A stretch of DNA of 64,000 nt from Plecoglossus altivelis. Lineage: Eukaryota > Chordata > Actinopteri > Osmeriformes > Plecoglossidae. The notes beneath the pieces are model-generated. The model was not told the origin of the DNA, ran no database searches, and saw only the letters and a program-made list of their open reading frames with translations. Position 1 is the first letter of the stretch. Each line of letters opens with the position of its first letter. Below are positions 63,166 to 64,000 of the stretch, in pieces. Position numbers and translations under genes: made by a program. The stretch is taken from the NCBI GenBank assembly GCA_036571765.1, contig BROE01000007.1, positions 9,107,293-9,171,292 of the forward strand, in the 5' to 3' direction.

Positions 63166-64000
63166 ACACAGACACACTGTCTGCCAAATTATTTATTGTA
63201 ACGTCGCTCATAATCTTTCATAAGGTTAAATATCACCTTTCCCGTTAAATTGAATCCATTTTGTAGTTCTGACTGTGATGAGGTATGCATGTGGAAGCAG
63301 ACTCAAAATACTCTTGGCTTCGAAGGCAAGTGGATGTAAGTGAGGACTATTGTGTTTCTACACATGCCCAGGGGATAGCAAGCATGTTTGCTGTACATAG
63401 CACATGAAGCTGTCAGGCTGCCAGAGGGTTTTCGTTAGGAATTGTCTGGAGTTCTGTTCACCATGCCCACTATTAACCTGATGCTGTTGGAATGCAGTGT
63501 GGATTCTGAGCTAGCCAAGTCTAGAGAGGCAGAGGAGTTTTTTTTAATCATCTAAAATAAGACAATTCCTGTCAGCGCCCTCTGAATCACAAACAGATTT
63601 GCAAACCCGCCATGTTTTCATTAGCACTTACCAATGCCCATTAGGTCTATGAATGCGAGTCGAATGCTACAAAATATGTAGATTTGAGGAAACAAGATCA
63701 CAATATTTAATGGGATTATTTCATTGGGATTCGTTTGCCATTTCATTGTATTTATTTTCTTGAATTTACCTAACCTAATCACATATTTCGCAACTGAATT
63801 TACCATACATGATGTTTCACAACTTTTACCTTGGTACCTTGCATGGGCAGTGTCAACGTGTGTGTGTGTGTGTGCACGTGTGTGTGTGTTCTTGGATGTA
63901 AATTCTGGCATCACATACAGTACTGCAGTTCCAGGTGATCAGTCTGGGTGATCATCATTACGGCCCTGAGGCCTGGCAGAGAGAGTTGAAGGGTTTTAAT

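Larger units (their letters stand above)
49101..64000. other. upstream intergenic region, no supported gene
   Basis: No multi-exon gene or recognisable protein domain was found upstream of tcerg1l. The stretch holds a GACA array (49.95-50.07 kb), a 23-bp minisatellite (52.77-53.07 kb), GA and CT repeats, possible transposon remnants near 53.1 and 56.8 kb and a tRNA-derived element at 61.5 kb. The open frames of 60-147 codons lack splice context or similarity I can name. Confidence 0.55.

Noticed and set aside
62808..63248. Leu/Ser/Phe-rich frames resembling membrane segments
   Set aside because: They arise from CT and CTTT repeats; hydrophobicity is a consequence of the repeat.

Overview
The window looks like vertebrate genomic DNA, most likely from a ray-finned fish. 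It has a multi-exon gene with canonical GT/AG splice sites, long introns, very dense CA and CT microsatellites, several minisatellites and few recognisable full-length transposons. It shows no operons and no bacterial or viral signature. The fish assignment is inferred from repeat texture and protein divergence; no species can be named from the sequence alone.

The only gene I can support is on the minus strand and spans roughly 7.66 kb to 48.0 kb: tcerg1l, encoding transcription elongation regulator 1-like protein, a WW/FF-domain relative of TCERG1 (CA150). From 5' to 3' the exons are 47716-47994 (putative first coding exon, proline-rich), 46872-47018, 46545-46731, 37022-37243 (serine-rich), 17049-17102 (tentative), 16176-16316, 11858-12006 (WW domain), 11208-11289 (acidic linker), 10735-10873, 10352-10441, 10077-10195 and 8124-8280 (FF domains and stop). 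An AATAAA signal lies at 7681-7686. All junction phases agree except one. The exon at 37022-37243 leaves phase 1, while the next recognised exon needs phase 2. At least one exon of length 1 modulo 3 is therefore probably hidden in the roughly 20 kb intron between 17.1 and 37.0 kb.

The rest is intergenic or intronic. The first 7.6 kb is the downstream flank of tcerg1l with no supported gene. From 48 to 64 kb is the upstream flank, with microsatellites, minisatellites, a tRNA-derived element and possible transposon remnants. Notable repeats are minisatellites with exact 49-bp (35.6 kb), 41-bp (42.5 kb), 31-bp (26.4 kb) and 23-bp (52.8 kb) periods, a GGCA/TGCC inverted pair at 19.2-19.6 kb, a short hairpin at 31.07 kb, and homopolymer G or C runs. 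A 301-base N gap (8392-8692) sits in the last tcerg1l intron next to a CT repeat.

I found no evidence of a new biological system. The most useful observations are the complete-looking tcerg1l model with its predicted missing exon, a tandem NAGNAG acceptor, and an isolated exon-like block on the opposite strand at 21.6 kb.
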